A stretch of DNA of 64,000 nucleotides from assembly GCF_009856415.1 (NCBI RefSeq), contig NZ_WMEZ01000002.1, positions 248,001 to 312,000 of the forward strand, in the 5' to 3' direction. The stretch is from Halobacillus litoralis. GTDB taxonomy: Bacteria > Bacillota > Bacilli > Bacillales > Halobacillaceae. The notes below the pieces were generated by a model that was given only the letters and a program-made list of their open reading frames with translations, was not told the DNA's origin and did no database searches. Each line of letters opens with the position of its first letter. Positions within the stretch are counted from its first letter, which is position 1. Both the position numbers and the translations under genes were made by a program. Below are positions 44,559-53,433 of the stretch, piece by piece.

Positions 44559-46184
44559 CTATAGATTTTGCAAGTAAAGTAGGAAAGCGAAAACGACAAA
44601 GAAGTAGAGAACAAGATAAAGCGGCCACATTTTCGTTTTCTTCTCTTCTTTGATCTCTTCCACTGAACTTGCAGCCTCAGCTCTAGCTTCAAGAGATTTT
44701 TGAACGTCTTCCTGCTCTCGACCTATTGTTAATCCGGCTATTTTCTCTTTAGATGGAGCCTTCGTAAATAGACTCACGGCGTACCCGATTCCAACGGCAA
44801 CCGCCGCACCTACAAGGTTATTGTACAACCAAGAAATTTCAGCAAAAACGGTAACGGCCCAAACAGCGACCATGCCAGCAATAACCCCCGCGAAAGCACC
44901 TGTTCCACTGACTCTCTTAGTGAAAATGGCCAAGATAAACACACCTAGTAACGCCCCGTAGAAGTAAGAACCGATCTGGTTGACAGCCTCAATGACAGGT
45001 CCAAGATTCCCAGCAAAGAAAGCGAAAATCGTTGCATAAATTCCCCAGAAGACTGTGGCATAACGGGAAGCTTTCAAGTAGTGCTCTTCCGATGCATTCT
45101 TCTTCATGAACTTACTATAAAAGTCCCGCACACTTACAGCGGACAACGAATTCAATGCTGAATCCAGACTGGACATCGCTGCAGCAAATACCCCTGCAAT
45201 GATCAGACCAGAAATACCCACCGGCAGCTCATTTACAACGAATCGTGGGAATAACTCATTCAAGTTCTCAACGTTCGGATCGCCGGCATATTGATAAAAG
45301 ATGTACAGCAGGACACCAATCAATAAGAATAATAGCATTTGCGGAATCATTAATACCCCGCTTAGTACTAAAGACAGCTTACTTTCACGAATGGATTTAC
45401 TCGTCAAAACTCTTTGAATTTGACTTTGATCTGTTCCAAAATAAGCAGCATGCAAGAAGAAACCACCAATGACACCAGCCCATATGCTATATTCCACAGA
45501 AAGATCTGTAGAAAAGTCGATGGAGTTCAGCATTCCTGTTTGAGAGGCTGTAGACATAATCTCTCCCCAGCCGCCTGGAACATCTTGAAATATGATGAAA
45601 ACACTAAGTCCAGCACCTATCCAAAGGACGAACATCTGGATAACGTCTGTCCAGATGACCGCACTGATGCCTCCAAGTACGGTATATGAAACAGCAATAA
45701 CAGCCATCAAGATAATCATTAAGCTGACATCAAGGCCTGTCACAACAGATAAAACCAGTGCAGGTGCATACAATACAACCCCCGTCGCCAGTCCACGGGC
45801 AATGAGGAACAAACCGGCCGTCAACGTACGGGTCTTCACATCAAACCGTCGCTCTAAGTATTCGTATGCCGTATATACTTCTGTTTTATAGAAGAACGGT
45901 ACAATGGTCGCAATTAGGAAAGCCATTGCTAATGGCACATTAATAAAAGTGATTATCCTTGTCAGACCACCATCATATCCCCAACCAGGAGCACCAATAA
46001 ACGTAATGGCACTTGCCTGTGTAGCCATAACAGATAACCCAATCGCCCACCAAGGAATGCTACGTCCACCAAGAAAATAGTCTTTGGTAGATTTCTGATT
46101 CTTTCCGAACATCGCACCAATAGCTGCTGTTCCAAGTACATAAACAATAAAGATCACGTAATCAATCACTGTAAAACTACTCAT
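44559..46184 (-). CDS. Sodium:solute symporter (SSS family)
   Basis: A 541-residue transporter with about 13-14 membrane helices: DYFLGGRSIPWWAIGLSVMATQASAITFIGAPGWGYDGGL is the SSS signature start, and the Na+-binding motif region is around ISGLIIAGVFAAAMSSLDSALNSLSAV. Related members carry sugars, amino acids or nucleosides. Its start overlaps glycerate kinase by eight bases, so its substrate is probably the one degraded by that operon, glucosylglycerate or a similar osmolyte. The C-terminal cytoplasmic segment (EEIKEEKKTK) precedes a last helix. Confidence 0.9.
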   Translation of the reverse strand: MSSFTVIDYVIFIVYVLGTAAIGAMFGKNQKSTKDYFLGGRSIPWWAIGLSVMATQASAITFIGAPGWGYDGGLTRIITFINVPLAMAFLIATIVPFFYKTEVYTAYEYLERRFDVKTRTLTAGLFLIARGLATGVVLYAPALVLSVVTGLDVSLMIILMAVIAVSYTVLGGISAVIWTDVIQMFVLWIGAGLSVFIIFQDVPGGWGEIMSTASQTGMLNSIDFSTDLSVEYSIWAGVIGGFFLHAAYFGTDQSQIQRVLTSKSIRESKLSLVLSGVLMIPQMLLFLLIGVLLYIFYQYAGDPNVENLNELFPRFVVNELPVGISGLIIAGVFAAAMSSLDSALNSLSAVSVRDFYSKFMKKNASEEHYLKASRYATVFWGIYATIFAFFAGNLGPVIEAVNQIGSYFYGALLGVFILAIFTKRVSGTGAFAGVIAGMVAVWAVTVFAEISWLYNNLVGAAVAVGIGYAVSLFTKAPSKEKIAGLTIGREQEDVQKSLEARAEAASSVEEIKEEKKTKMWPLYLVLYFFVVFAFLLYLQNL

Positions 46185-47337
46185 GTATTTCCACCCCGAT
46201 CGTTCGATTTAAGAAATAAACATCCAAAAAACGCTCCGTAGCTCTTCTAATTAACTCAGGTCCTTTTCCAACGGCTTCGTCAAGTTCCATCGGTCTATCA
46301 ACAATAGGAAGAATCGCAAGCAATCCTTCTTCTTTCGCCCCGCTTATTTCTCCGTCGTACATACCAGTAAAAGCAATACATGGAACCCGATGTTTTTTAG
46401 CTAAACGGGCCAAGCCAACAGGTCCTTTTCCATATAAGGACTGACGATCCAGCTTACCTTCACCTGTGATCACAAGATCTGCTTTTTGGATATGCTTCTC
46501 TAACTCTCCAAGCCTCGCAATCAATTCAAAGCCGCTTTCCACCTTAAGGTTGTCCAGTAAACTGAACAATGTGAATCCGAAACCACCCGCAGCCCCGCTA
46601 CCTTCTTTGTCCCTAACCAACCTTCCTGTATGGCCCTCCAGCACGGAGGCATAATGAGACATTCCCTCTTCAAATCTTTCCACCCGGGATTTTGTCACGC
46701 CTTTTTGTGGACCAAAAACCTCTACCGCTCCTTCTTGACCTAAAAGAGGATTGGAAACATCAGACGCAATGAGCCATTCCACATCAGATGTCATTGAATA
46801 GGAGTAATCGCTTTCAATTTGAGAAACTTTAGATAAGTTCCCTCCAGTCATTTTCAACTCCTTACCTTCGGCATCATAAAAATTAACACCCAAGGCTTGG
46901 AAGCATCCTGCCCCTGCATCAACGGTAGCACTTCCCCCTAAACCTAAAATAATCCGTTTCGCACCAAGGTCGAGAGCTGATTTAATCAGCTCTCCTGTGC
47001 CGAAGGTAGAGGCTCTTAAAGGATCCAACTCCTCCCTTTTAAGCCTTGGTAACCCGGAGGCTTGTGCTGTTTCAATGATGGCCGTTTTCGTTTCTGGAAC
47101 CCACCCATATGCGGCAGTCACTTTTCTACCCAAAGGATCTTCCACTTGCTCTTCAATCCAATCCCCATGGAGAATTTTCACTAAAGCTTCAACGGTTCCT
47201 TCTCCTCCATCTGCAATCGGCATGGACTGCGTTTGAATCGCAGGATTGAATTTGGAAATGCCTTCACAAATGGCATCACATGCTTCCGCACTGCTCATAG
47301 ACCCTTTAAAAGAGTCCGGAGCAACTAATACATTCAT
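46177..47337 (-). CDS. Glycerate kinase (GlxK/GarK type)
   Basis: A 386-residue enzyme of the type I glycerate kinase family: NVLVAPDSFKGSMSSAEACDAI, PIADGGEGTVEAL, GLGGSATVDAGAGCFQALG, and DLVITGEGKLDRQSLYGKGPVGLARLAKK. It phosphorylates D-glycerate with ATP, giving 2-phosphoglycerate in this family. The ATG at 47337 has AAGGAGG seven bases upstream. It directly follows the GH13_18 phosphorylase gene by two bases; the phosphorylase would supply glycerate. Confidence 0.94.
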   Translation of the reverse strand: MNVLVAPDSFKGSMSSAEACDAICEGISKFNPAIQTQSMPIADGGEGTVEALVKILHGDWIEEQVEDPLGRKVTAAYGWVPETKTAIIETAQASGLPRLKREELDPLRASTFGTGELIKSALDLGAKRIILGLGGSATVDAGAGCFQALGVNFYDAEGKELKMTGGNLSKVSQIESDYSYSMTSDVEWLIASDVSNPLLGQEGAVEVFGPQKGVTKSRVERFEEGMSHYASVLEGHTGRLVRDKEGSGAAGGFGFTLFSLLDNLKVESGFELIARLGELEKHIQKADLVITGEGKLDRQSLYGKGPVGLARLAKKHRVPCIAFTGMYDGEISGAKEEGLLAILPIVDRPMELDEAVGKGPELIRRATERFLDVYFLNRTIGVEIHE

Positions 47338-47339
47338 CC

Positions 47340-49064
47340 TTATGCCTCCTTCAGCCACATCGCTTGATAAGGTTCAATAACGATTTCACCTTGTGATGAT
47401 GTGTAAGCTTTCCCACTTATAATATCTACGATTTGATCACTGTCTAACGTACGATAAATCTCTCCCGCGTCTACGGCTACTTGTTCTCCCGATACATTAA
47501 CAAGTGAAACGAGTCTTTCACCATGATCTTTTGCTGTTCGTACGATTGTGAATAAACGATCATCCATGAAAAGCACGTCTTGTTCAGCATTCGGATGGAA
47601 AGCCTTTTCTTTCTTCCTTTTTTCAATTCGGTCCATGAACGTTGAAAAGACCCGCTCTCTAAGACTTCCTTTATCGTCCAGATCTTTTTTCAAGCGTTTG
47701 TAGTCTAGTTTTTCTCTATTGATGGAACGATTACGCCCAGTTTCTTTCACTCCGTCTAAGTCATTCAAGGAACCTAGCAAGCTATGGATATAGATGCCTG
47801 GTACTCCTTTAACCGATAAGAGGATCGTTTGGGCAGCAAGGAAGCGCTTGACGGCCTCATTCGGAGATTCTTCAGGCTCTGTCAAGGCGCTTAAGTAATT
47901 GATGTTCAACTCGTATGGACTCTTCGTCCCGTCTCCATTATCTTTATAGGAGACAAATCCTCCGTTATCTTTTGCGCGTTTTGCTAAACGTTCTACTTCT
48001 TCATCTGCCAATATTCCTTCAACTGGTCTTAGGCCTACGCCGTCATGGGAAGCTAGGAAGTTAAAAAAGGATGTATGTTCACTCGTAGCTTCTAACGAGT
48101 CCGCCCATTCAGACAAATGCTTCGCACTACCAGATACAAACGAATGTAACGTCAGAGGCGGCAGCGGAAATTGATAGACCATATGAGCTTCATTGTGTCC
48201 ATCACCTAAGTAACTGATATTATCTTTGTGAGGTACGTTCGTTTCTGTAATAATGATCGTTCCAGGCGATATCTCTTCAAGTACATGTCTCATGACTTGA
48301 ACAACTTTATGCGTTTCTTCTAAGTGAATACTTGTCGTACCTAATTGCTTCCAAAGGAAACCTATGGCATCCAACCGAAGGTATCGCGCTCCGTGCTGGA
48401 CATATTCTGCTAAGACCTCCATCACCTTAGTAAAAAGCGCTTCGCTTTCATAATTCAAGTCGATTTGATCATCACTGAACGTTGTCCATACATACTTGAT
48501 TCCATCCTTGTGGTCCACCTTTGTCAAAAGCGGAAGGGCACGAGGACGTACGACAGTACTATAGTCGAGGGAAGGATCTGACTCTACGAAATAATCCTGA
48601 TATTCCGGATCCCCTTCCAAGTACTTTAAGAACCACTCACTCTTACTCGAAATATGGTTGATGACAGCATCAAACATCAAATCATAGTGCTCAGCAAGGT
48701 TGTGAACGCCCTCCCAATTCCCGACCTCAGGGTTTACTGCTAAGTAATCCTGAACAGAAAAACCATCATCTGAAGTAAAAGGATAAAAAGGAAGAATGTG
48801 GACGGAGTTGATTGTTTCACCCACATATTCATTTAAGAACTCTTTCAAAGTTGTCAAAGGAGTCTGGTGTGGATCCTTTATCGAATCTCCATATGTAATC
48901 ATCATCACGTCACGCTCATCTACCCACTCTTTCTTTTGAGGTGACTGTTTATATTTATCGATGATTTGCTGGACAGCTTCGTAAAGACGGCTCCCTTTCT
49001 CTTCTCCATAAACGTCATAAAGGTTCTGTTGAATCGCTTCTTGTGCACTCATTGTACGGTTCAT
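47340..49064 (-). CDS. GH13_18 glycoside phosphorylase, probably glucosylglycerate phosphorylase
   Basis: A 574-residue GH13 subfamily 18 protein: SVHILPFYPFTSDDGFSVQDYLAVNPEVG, LMFDAVINHISSKSEWFLKYLEGD, nucleophile Asp in RYLRLDAIGFLWK, acid/base Glu in IITETNVPH, and FNFLASHDGVGLRP. These are shared by sucrose phosphorylase and glucosylglycerate phosphorylase. True sucrose phosphorylases are about 490 residues; the longer size and the adjacent glycerate kinase argue for phosphorolysis of 2-O-alpha-glucosylglycerate to glucose 1-phosphate and glycerate. It is the first gene of the operon. AAGGAGGG precedes the ATG. Sucrose remains the alternative. Confidence 0.82.
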   Translation of the reverse strand: MNRTMSAQEAIQQNLYDVYGEEKGSRLYEAVQQIIDKYKQSPQKKEWVDERDVMMITYGDSIKDPHQTPLTTLKEFLNEYVGETINSVHILPFYPFTSDDGFSVQDYLAVNPEVGNWEGVHNLAEHYDLMFDAVINHISSKSEWFLKYLEGDPEYQDYFVESDPSLDYSTVVRPRALPLLTKVDHKDGIKYVWTTFSDDQIDLNYESEALFTKVMEVLAEYVQHGARYLRLDAIGFLWKQLGTTSIHLEETHKVVQVMRHVLEEISPGTIIITETNVPHKDNISYLGDGHNEAHMVYQFPLPPLTLHSFVSGSAKHLSEWADSLEATSEHTSFFNFLASHDGVGLRPVEGILADEEVERLAKRAKDNGGFVSYKDNGDGTKSPYELNINYLSALTEPEESPNEAVKRFLAAQTILLSVKGVPGIYIHSLLGSLNDLDGVKETGRNRSINREKLDYKRLKKDLDDKGSLRERVFSTFMDRIEKRKKEKAFHPNAEQDVLFMDDRLFTIVRTAKDHGERLVSLVNVSGEQVAVDAGEIYRTLDSDQIVDIISGKAYTSSQGEIVIEPYQAMWLKEA

Positions 49065-49082
49065 GAGTAACCCTCCTTAATA

Positions 49083-49181
49083 TGTTAACGCTATCATAAA
49101 ATAAATAGAAATAGCTTTCTATGTTACACAAGACAATAATATAAACGCTTTCAACTTTTAATTTTGTTACGCATAACAAAA
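49083..49181 (-). promoter_or_regulatory. Control region of the phosphorylase operon: two cre-like sites and a perfect palindrome
   Basis: Minus strand TGATAGCGTTAACA (49083-49096) and TGAAAGCGTTTATA (49140-49153) each match cre at 13 of 14 positions. TTTTGTTACGCATAACAAAA (49162-49181) is a perfect palindrome apart from the four-base centre and may be the CdaR-type regulator site. I cannot place a single convincing promoter. Confidence 0.6.
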
Positions 49182-49205
49182 GAGACTCCAGTAAGAAGTC
49201 TCTTT
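49178..49205 (-). terminator. Terminator of the CdaR-type gene
   Basis: AAAGAGACT and AGTCTCTTT, 9-bp stem ending TTTTG on the minus strand; overlaps the stop codon and the edge of the palindromic site. Confidence 0.75.
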
Positions 49206-50394
49206 ACGTAATTTTATGAAAGGCGAGAGCAATCTGAAGGAGGCTTGAATCGTTAATATCCCTGGGATCAAAGCCGGTTAAGTCCTTCACCTTCTTCAAA
49301 CGATACTGCAAGGTGTTCTTATGAATGTGAAGGGTTTCAGCCGTAGCTTTGATGGAACCCTCTTCTTTATAAAAAGCCTCTAACGTATCAATACATTCAG
49401 GAATTTTTTCCAAAAGAGCAGGATTTAATTTACGTTTAATAAAATCTTCCCGTATTGATTCAGGTACGTCATACATGAAAGACTCTACTCCTAGATCTTC
49501 ATAGTAGAAAAGTGATCGGCTATAATCAACACCAAACCGTAGTGCGCGATCGGCCTCATCCACAGACTTCCACATGAACCCTGGATTTATACAAATACTT
49601 CCAATACCAGCCACACTCTCTTGTTCGTACTTACTTTTTAGAGCTTGCTGGATTTCATCTATTCTTGCCGTAATTCTATCTTTCTGCTGAAAAGATTCAC
49701 TCGTTTCATTTACAGCTAGTAGCATCGTATAACGGGAGCTACCATCGGGAATCAATACGTGTTCATGATCATCCGGAAAATGCATGGAGATTAACTTTTC
49801 TAAATCACGCCGATATCTTTGCAAATTTACTTCTTCTTGTACATTCCCTTTCGATTGACCAATTTTCCGATACCAATACTCTTGGAATCCGACCATTTCC
49901 AGCAAAACAGCTACCCGAGGCTTGTGAATATTAATACCGAACATCCACCCTCTTGAAGCAAAGAGCTTCTCATCCTGAAAGGAATTTCGAATCCATTCAT
50001 TCACAAACGTTTCTCTTGCCTGGTTTTCCAATTCAACTTGTTCATCGAGGTAAGCTTCCTTAATTAAAATTTCGGTCATCCTTTTCAATAAATCCCCCAG
50101 TTGTTTCACATCAGCTGGATTACCGGTAATACCAATCACACCTACAATTTGTTCATGCAAACGGACAGGCAGGTTAATACCAGGCTTAGCCCCTTGATAA
50201 GTATTTTCCGAGGAAATAATTACAGGACGTTCCGTTTTCAATACATCAGCCGCCCCTGCATGGTAATCACCGACCCTCCCTACATCGAGGCTTGCGATTA
50301 TCCTTGCTTCTTCATCCATGAAGTTAATATTCCGATCCATTATTTTCTCAGTCTCTTGTACAATCGACTGAGCGACTTCTTTTGGGATAAGCAT
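49204..50394 (-). CDS. CdaR/PucR-family sugar-diacid type regulator
   Basis: A 396-residue regulator: N-terminal sugar-diacid recognition domain (LIPKEVAQSIVQETEKIMDRNINFMDEEARIIASLD...GKPGINLPVRLHEQIVGVIGITG), a linker, and C-terminal PucR-type helix-turn-helix (FYKEEGSIKATAETLHIHKNTLQYRLKKVKDLTGFDP). CdaR proteins respond to glycerate in enterobacteria and activate glycerate-yielding pathways. Standing directly before the phosphorylase-glycerate kinase operon, glycerate is a plausible inducer here too. Confidence 0.88.
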   Translation of the reverse strand: MLIPKEVAQSIVQETEKIMDRNINFMDEEARIIASLDVGRVGDYHAGAADVLKTERPVIISSENTYQGAKPGINLPVRLHEQIVGVIGITGNPADVKQLGDLLKRMTEILIKEAYLDEQVELENQARETFVNEWIRNSFQDEKLFASRGWMFGINIHKPRVAVLLEMVGFQEYWYRKIGQSKGNVQEEVNLQRYRRDLEKLISMHFPDDHEHVLIPDGSSRYTMLLAVNETSESFQQKDRITARIDEIQQALKSKYEQESVAGIGSICINPGFMWKSVDEADRALRFGVDYSRSLFYYEDLGVESFMYDVPESIREDFIKRKLNPALLEKIPECIDTLEAFYKEEGSIKATAETLHIHKNTLQYRLKKVKDLTGFDPRDINDSSLLQIALAFHKIT

Positions 50395-50802
50395 TTATTT
50401 TCTCACACTCCATTATTTCCTCGTTTCATCTTTAGTAACTTACATACTACCATACCTTTAATTCTTTAAATTCCTCGACACATAATATCAAAAGCGGCAT
50501 TTATTATCCTCTTCCATTTTTCAGAAAATCTATAATTCTTTACAAATAGACAATAATTTCCCGGGTAATATTTTGTTTGTCAATTTATGACATACCTATA
50601 AAAGAAGAAAAAACACCCAAGTGTAAATCTCATTAGTAAAACATGAGAAGACAAACACTTTTCCCTTTACACAGGCCCCTTTTCAATATGGTCATCACTT
50701 TTGGCCAGTACCCTGTGTCCTCGCTTCGTTTGAAGAATCTTTCTAAAGCTTGGAATATTATAATACCGAAGACATTGAAAAAAGCTACTCAAAAAGAGTA
50801 GC
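50395..50802. other. Intergenic region before the CdaR-type gene
   Basis: About 400 bp, AT-rich. No coding frame with start signals and no clear promoter was found. The only definite element is the LCP terminator at its right-to-left end (50778-50804). Confidence 0.4.
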
Positions 50803-50804
50803 TT
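50778..50804 (-). terminator. Terminator of the LCP gene
   Basis: AAGCTACTC and GAGTAGCTT, 9-bp stem with A5/T5 loop and T run on the minus strand. Confidence 0.88.
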
Positions 50805-51744
50805 ACGAATTAAAGTCAAGAATCATTTCACGTACATCCTGCACTTCCTGATCTGGAACTTCTAAATAGTAGATTCCATTAATTTTGGTACCAGTACCTG
50901 TCATCTGATAGGTAGACAGATTTTCTCTCGCCCCACTATAGTTCTTCATCAAATCCTGCATCGTACTGAAATCCATATTGGTAGACACATTCTTACCAAG
51001 AACGTCCATGACATTACCAATTTTATTAATGGATCCAACATTCATCCCTTTATCAACAATTCCCTGGATGACTTTACGTTGACGTTCGTTACGTCCGAGG
51101 TCACCCTGAGGATCGTCATAGCGCATACGAACATATCCTAGAGCTTCTTTCCCATCCATGGTCAGTTCACCTTTTTTATAATGGAAGTTATTCTTTCCAT
51201 ACCATTCGATATCGTTTTGGATGGTAATACCACCAACGGCATCCACCATTTCTTCCAAACCTTCCATGTTCACCTGGACATAGTAGTCAAGGTTAATATC
51301 AAGGAAATTTTCGACAGTTTGTATAGCCATATCTGCTCCACCAAAGGCGTAAGCATGATTAATTTTGTCCAGGTTGCCCGCCTGAGAAGAATCGCCGACC
51401 ATCTCTGTACGTGTGTCACGAGGAATGCTGATGATTTGGCTTCGATTGTCATTCGGGTCGACAGACAATACCATCAAAGCATCGGAACGCCCGGAATCTC
51501 CGGCTCTTTCATCGACGCCCATGAGCAAAATGTTGAGCGATTCTTTTTCTTTTCGCTTCTTCTCTGTCAATTCATGATCGATGGATGAGACTTCTTTGTG
51601 CATCTTTGAATCCACCGTGTTCTTCGCTCCACTGTATAGAGAGTAACCATATACACCTGCTGGGACTAATAACAATACCAATAAAACAAGCGTGACTTTC
51701 CACCATCGAGTTTTTCTCTTCTTATGTTTATCCGAACGTTTCAT
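50803..51744 (-). CDS. LytR-CpsA-Psr (LCP) family cell-wall glycopolymer transferase
   Basis: A 313-residue membrane-anchored protein: basic N-terminus, one TM helix (about 17-37), then an extracytoplasmic LCP domain with NILLMGVDERAGDSGRSDALMVLSVDP, IISIPRDTRTEM, NKINHAYAFGG-like KINHAYAFGGADMAIQTVE, and YVRMRYDDPQGDLGRNERQRKVIQGI carrying the conserved arginines that bind the lipid pyrophosphate. LCP enzymes attach teichoic acids or capsule to peptidoglycan; location next to the polysaccharide operon suggests it anchors that polymer. Confidence 0.93.
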   Translation of the reverse strand: MKRSDKHKKRKTRWWKVTLVLLVLLLVPAGVYGYSLYSGAKNTVDSKMHKEVSSIDHELTEKKRKEKESLNILLMGVDERAGDSGRSDALMVLSVDPNDNRSQIISIPRDTRTEMVGDSSQAGNLDKINHAYAFGGADMAIQTVENFLDINLDYYVQVNMEGLEEMVDAVGGITIQNDIEWYGKNNFHYKKGELTMDGKEALGYVRMRYDDPQGDLGRNERQRKVIQGIVDKGMNVGSINKIGNVMDVLGKNVSTNMDFSTMQDLMKNYSGARENLSTYQMTGTGTKINGIYYLEVPDQEVQDVREMILDFNS

Positions 51745-51877
51745 TTACAATTCTCTCCACCTTATATCACTTTTTCCTTCTATTATATAGCGAGAAGGAA
51801 AGACTTACAATTCTACAATTATAAAAACATCTAAAATCTCCCATACTATTAAAAAGTTTATGGAAGGAGATTCATTG

Positions 51878-51979
51878 ATGAAAAAAGCAGTGATAACAAT
51901 ACTACCCATTCTCTATATGATTCTTATTTGGATCCAGTCGAGCCTTTCTATAAAGACGATTAAGGAGTGGATGTTATGA
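51878..51979 (+). CDS. N-terminal fragment of a split VanZ-like gene
   Basis: A 33-residue reading frame with AAGGAG ten bases before the ATG, one membrane helix (VITILPILYMILIWIQSSLS). This is the usual first helix of VanZ-like proteins. It ends in TGA that overlaps the ATG of the next frame. The second part of the gene is in the +1 different frame, so either a frameshift split a single gene or the two are translationally coupled. Confidence 0.55.
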   Translation: MKKAVITILPILYMILIWIQSSLSIKTIKEWML

Positions 51980-52314
51980 CACTAGGATTTTTTCTAGAAA
52001 GCCTACACCTCGTTGAGTTTGCATTTTTATACATTTTCATCGTCCTTGCACTCCAAGCTCATAACCGCTTTTCGAAAACAACTAATATGCTGGCGGCGAT
52101 TTTTGCCTCTTTTTACGGATTGATTGACGAAATCCACCAGCTTTTTGTAGACGGTCGGTCGTTTACGGTTAATGATTTAATAAAAGATTGGTGTGGAGTA
52201 TGGATCACTTATTTTGTGGTTCATCTAAAATATTTAAGATGGGCCAAACATTCTCATGGTACAACAGATGACTCCGTTGAAAGTGAATATGCTCTATTCA
52301 AGCAGAAACCTTAA
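51976..52314 (+). CDS. VanZ-like family membrane protein (C-terminal part)
   Basis: 112 residues from the ATG at 51976, which has its own AAGGAG eight bases upstream. FLESLHLVEFAFLYIFIVLAL and ASFYGLIDEIHQLFVDGRSFTVNDLIKDWCGVW are VanZ-like signatures (the S-H-x-x-EF and DExHQ...R..D motifs). Whole proteins normally start with a further helix, which here lies in the preceding 33-residue frame. VanZ homologues influence cell-envelope antibiotic sensitivity. Tail (residues 88-112) is hydrophilic. Confidence 0.75.
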   Translation: MTLGFFLESLHLVEFAFLYIFIVLALQAHNRFSKTTNMLAAIFASFYGLIDEIHQLFVDGRSFTVNDLIKDWCGVWITYFVVHLKYLRWAKHSHGTTDDSVESEYALFKQKP

Positions 52315-52336
52315 TTATATTTCATTAAATGAATTT

Positions 52337-53392
52337 CTATTTCGCAAGCAAATGAGGAACTGGTTGAGATACTTTCTTCTTACCAAGGACCTTTCTTCTC
52401 AAAGTCTCTACCAAAGGTTTTTCCACAATGTTATAAACCATACAGCACGAAGCAGTGACCAAAAAGATGATCATGATCAACCCGAAGAATGGATGAAAAA
52501 TGTCAAAGAAATTCAACTCCACAAATATCATTAAATATCCTTTAATAAAAGGGCCATGAGCAATGTAAATGGAGTAAGATGCTCCACCTAGGTAAGATAA
52601 GAAATAAGGGACATTTCTCTTGGTCTTATCCTTTTCTGCTATCCCATACATAATTAACATAGAACAAAATCCGTAAGCTAGTGGTAATGGTATAAAGGTA
52701 AAGGAGTAAACATTATGGGTCCATACCAAGAAGTAGCCAGCCAACCCTAGTCCAATACAAAGTCCAGCATATCTATTTGTGAAGTGAATGGATAGGTAAG
52801 CTACGAGCGCTCCACAAAAGATTTCCACTATACTAATACTGAAGATGGAGCTTGGAAGGAAGGAAAATATATTCATTTCTCCAAGAAGAGTGAATCCAAT
52901 CATTAAGCCTATCAAAGGTTTCATAATCACTGGTTTATACATATAAGCAAAGAATAAGAGATAAAAGAATACGATGTGTGTCAGTGACCACGCTGAACTT
53001 AAAATGGGCTCATTGGTTAATAAGAGAAACGACTTGAGGGTGACCTCCATACTATAACCTTCTTGCAGCATGGGAAACATAATGGGAACAATTAAAGCCA
53101 ATGTGGTAAAAATCCAATATAAAGGAAAAATCCTCAAACTTCTTTTGATCAGAAACTGAATGGCTTTTTCCTTATTTCCAGCATGCTTGTTATAGAGGTA
53201 ATAAATCATGAATCCTGTGACAATAAAAAAGAAATCTACGCCCCCTGTACGTTCCCATTGGGCTACATTAAACCAATCATACCCAATTTCCTGATAAAAG
53301 TTATTGTTCGCATGTCCGATAAGTACAAATAATATAGCAAGAGCTCTGGATATCTGGATGATCTCCAATTTACCGGAATTGGATGGTTTCAT
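52337..53392 (-). CDS. Acyltransferase 3 family protein (polysaccharide O-acetylation)
   Basis: A 351-residue membrane protein with about ten helices. Start region LEIIQISRALAILFVLIGHANNNFYQEIG has the R..A...H pattern; GGVDFFFIVTGFMIYYLY is the second conserved block. Last gene of the polysaccharide operon, so it probably O-acetylates repeat units at the outer face of the membrane. The start at 53392 has AGGAGAG about nine bases upstream; an ATG three codons earlier is too close to it. Confidence 0.87.
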   Translation of the reverse strand: MKPSNSGKLEIIQISRALAILFVLIGHANNNFYQEIGYDWFNVAQWERTGGVDFFFIVTGFMIYYLYNKHAGNKEKAIQFLIKRSLRIFPLYWIFTTLALIVPIMFPMLQEGYSMEVTLKSFLLLTNEPILSSAWSLTHIVFFYLLFFAYMYKPVIMKPLIGLMIGFTLLGEMNIFSFLPSSIFSISIVEIFCGALVAYLSIHFTNRYAGLCIGLGLAGYFLVWTHNVYSFTFIPLPLAYGFCSMLIMYGIAEKDKTKRNVPYFLSYLGGASYSIYIAHGPFIKGYLMIFVELNFFDIFHPFFGLIMIIFLVTASCCMVYNIVEKPLVETLRRKVLGKKKVSQPVPHLLAK

Positions 53393-53433
53393 GATCTTCA
53401 TCTCTCCTATGTTTACTTACTTATGATTTAGGT

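Noticed and set aside
47340-49064. Plain sucrose phosphorylase
   Set aside because: Kept only as the alternative: the length and the fused glycerate kinase context point to glucosylglycerate, and no fructokinase is nearby.
50395-50802. Hidden small RNA or gene before the CdaR-type gene
   Set aside because: No promoter-terminator pair or start-supported frame beyond the LCP terminator could be seen.
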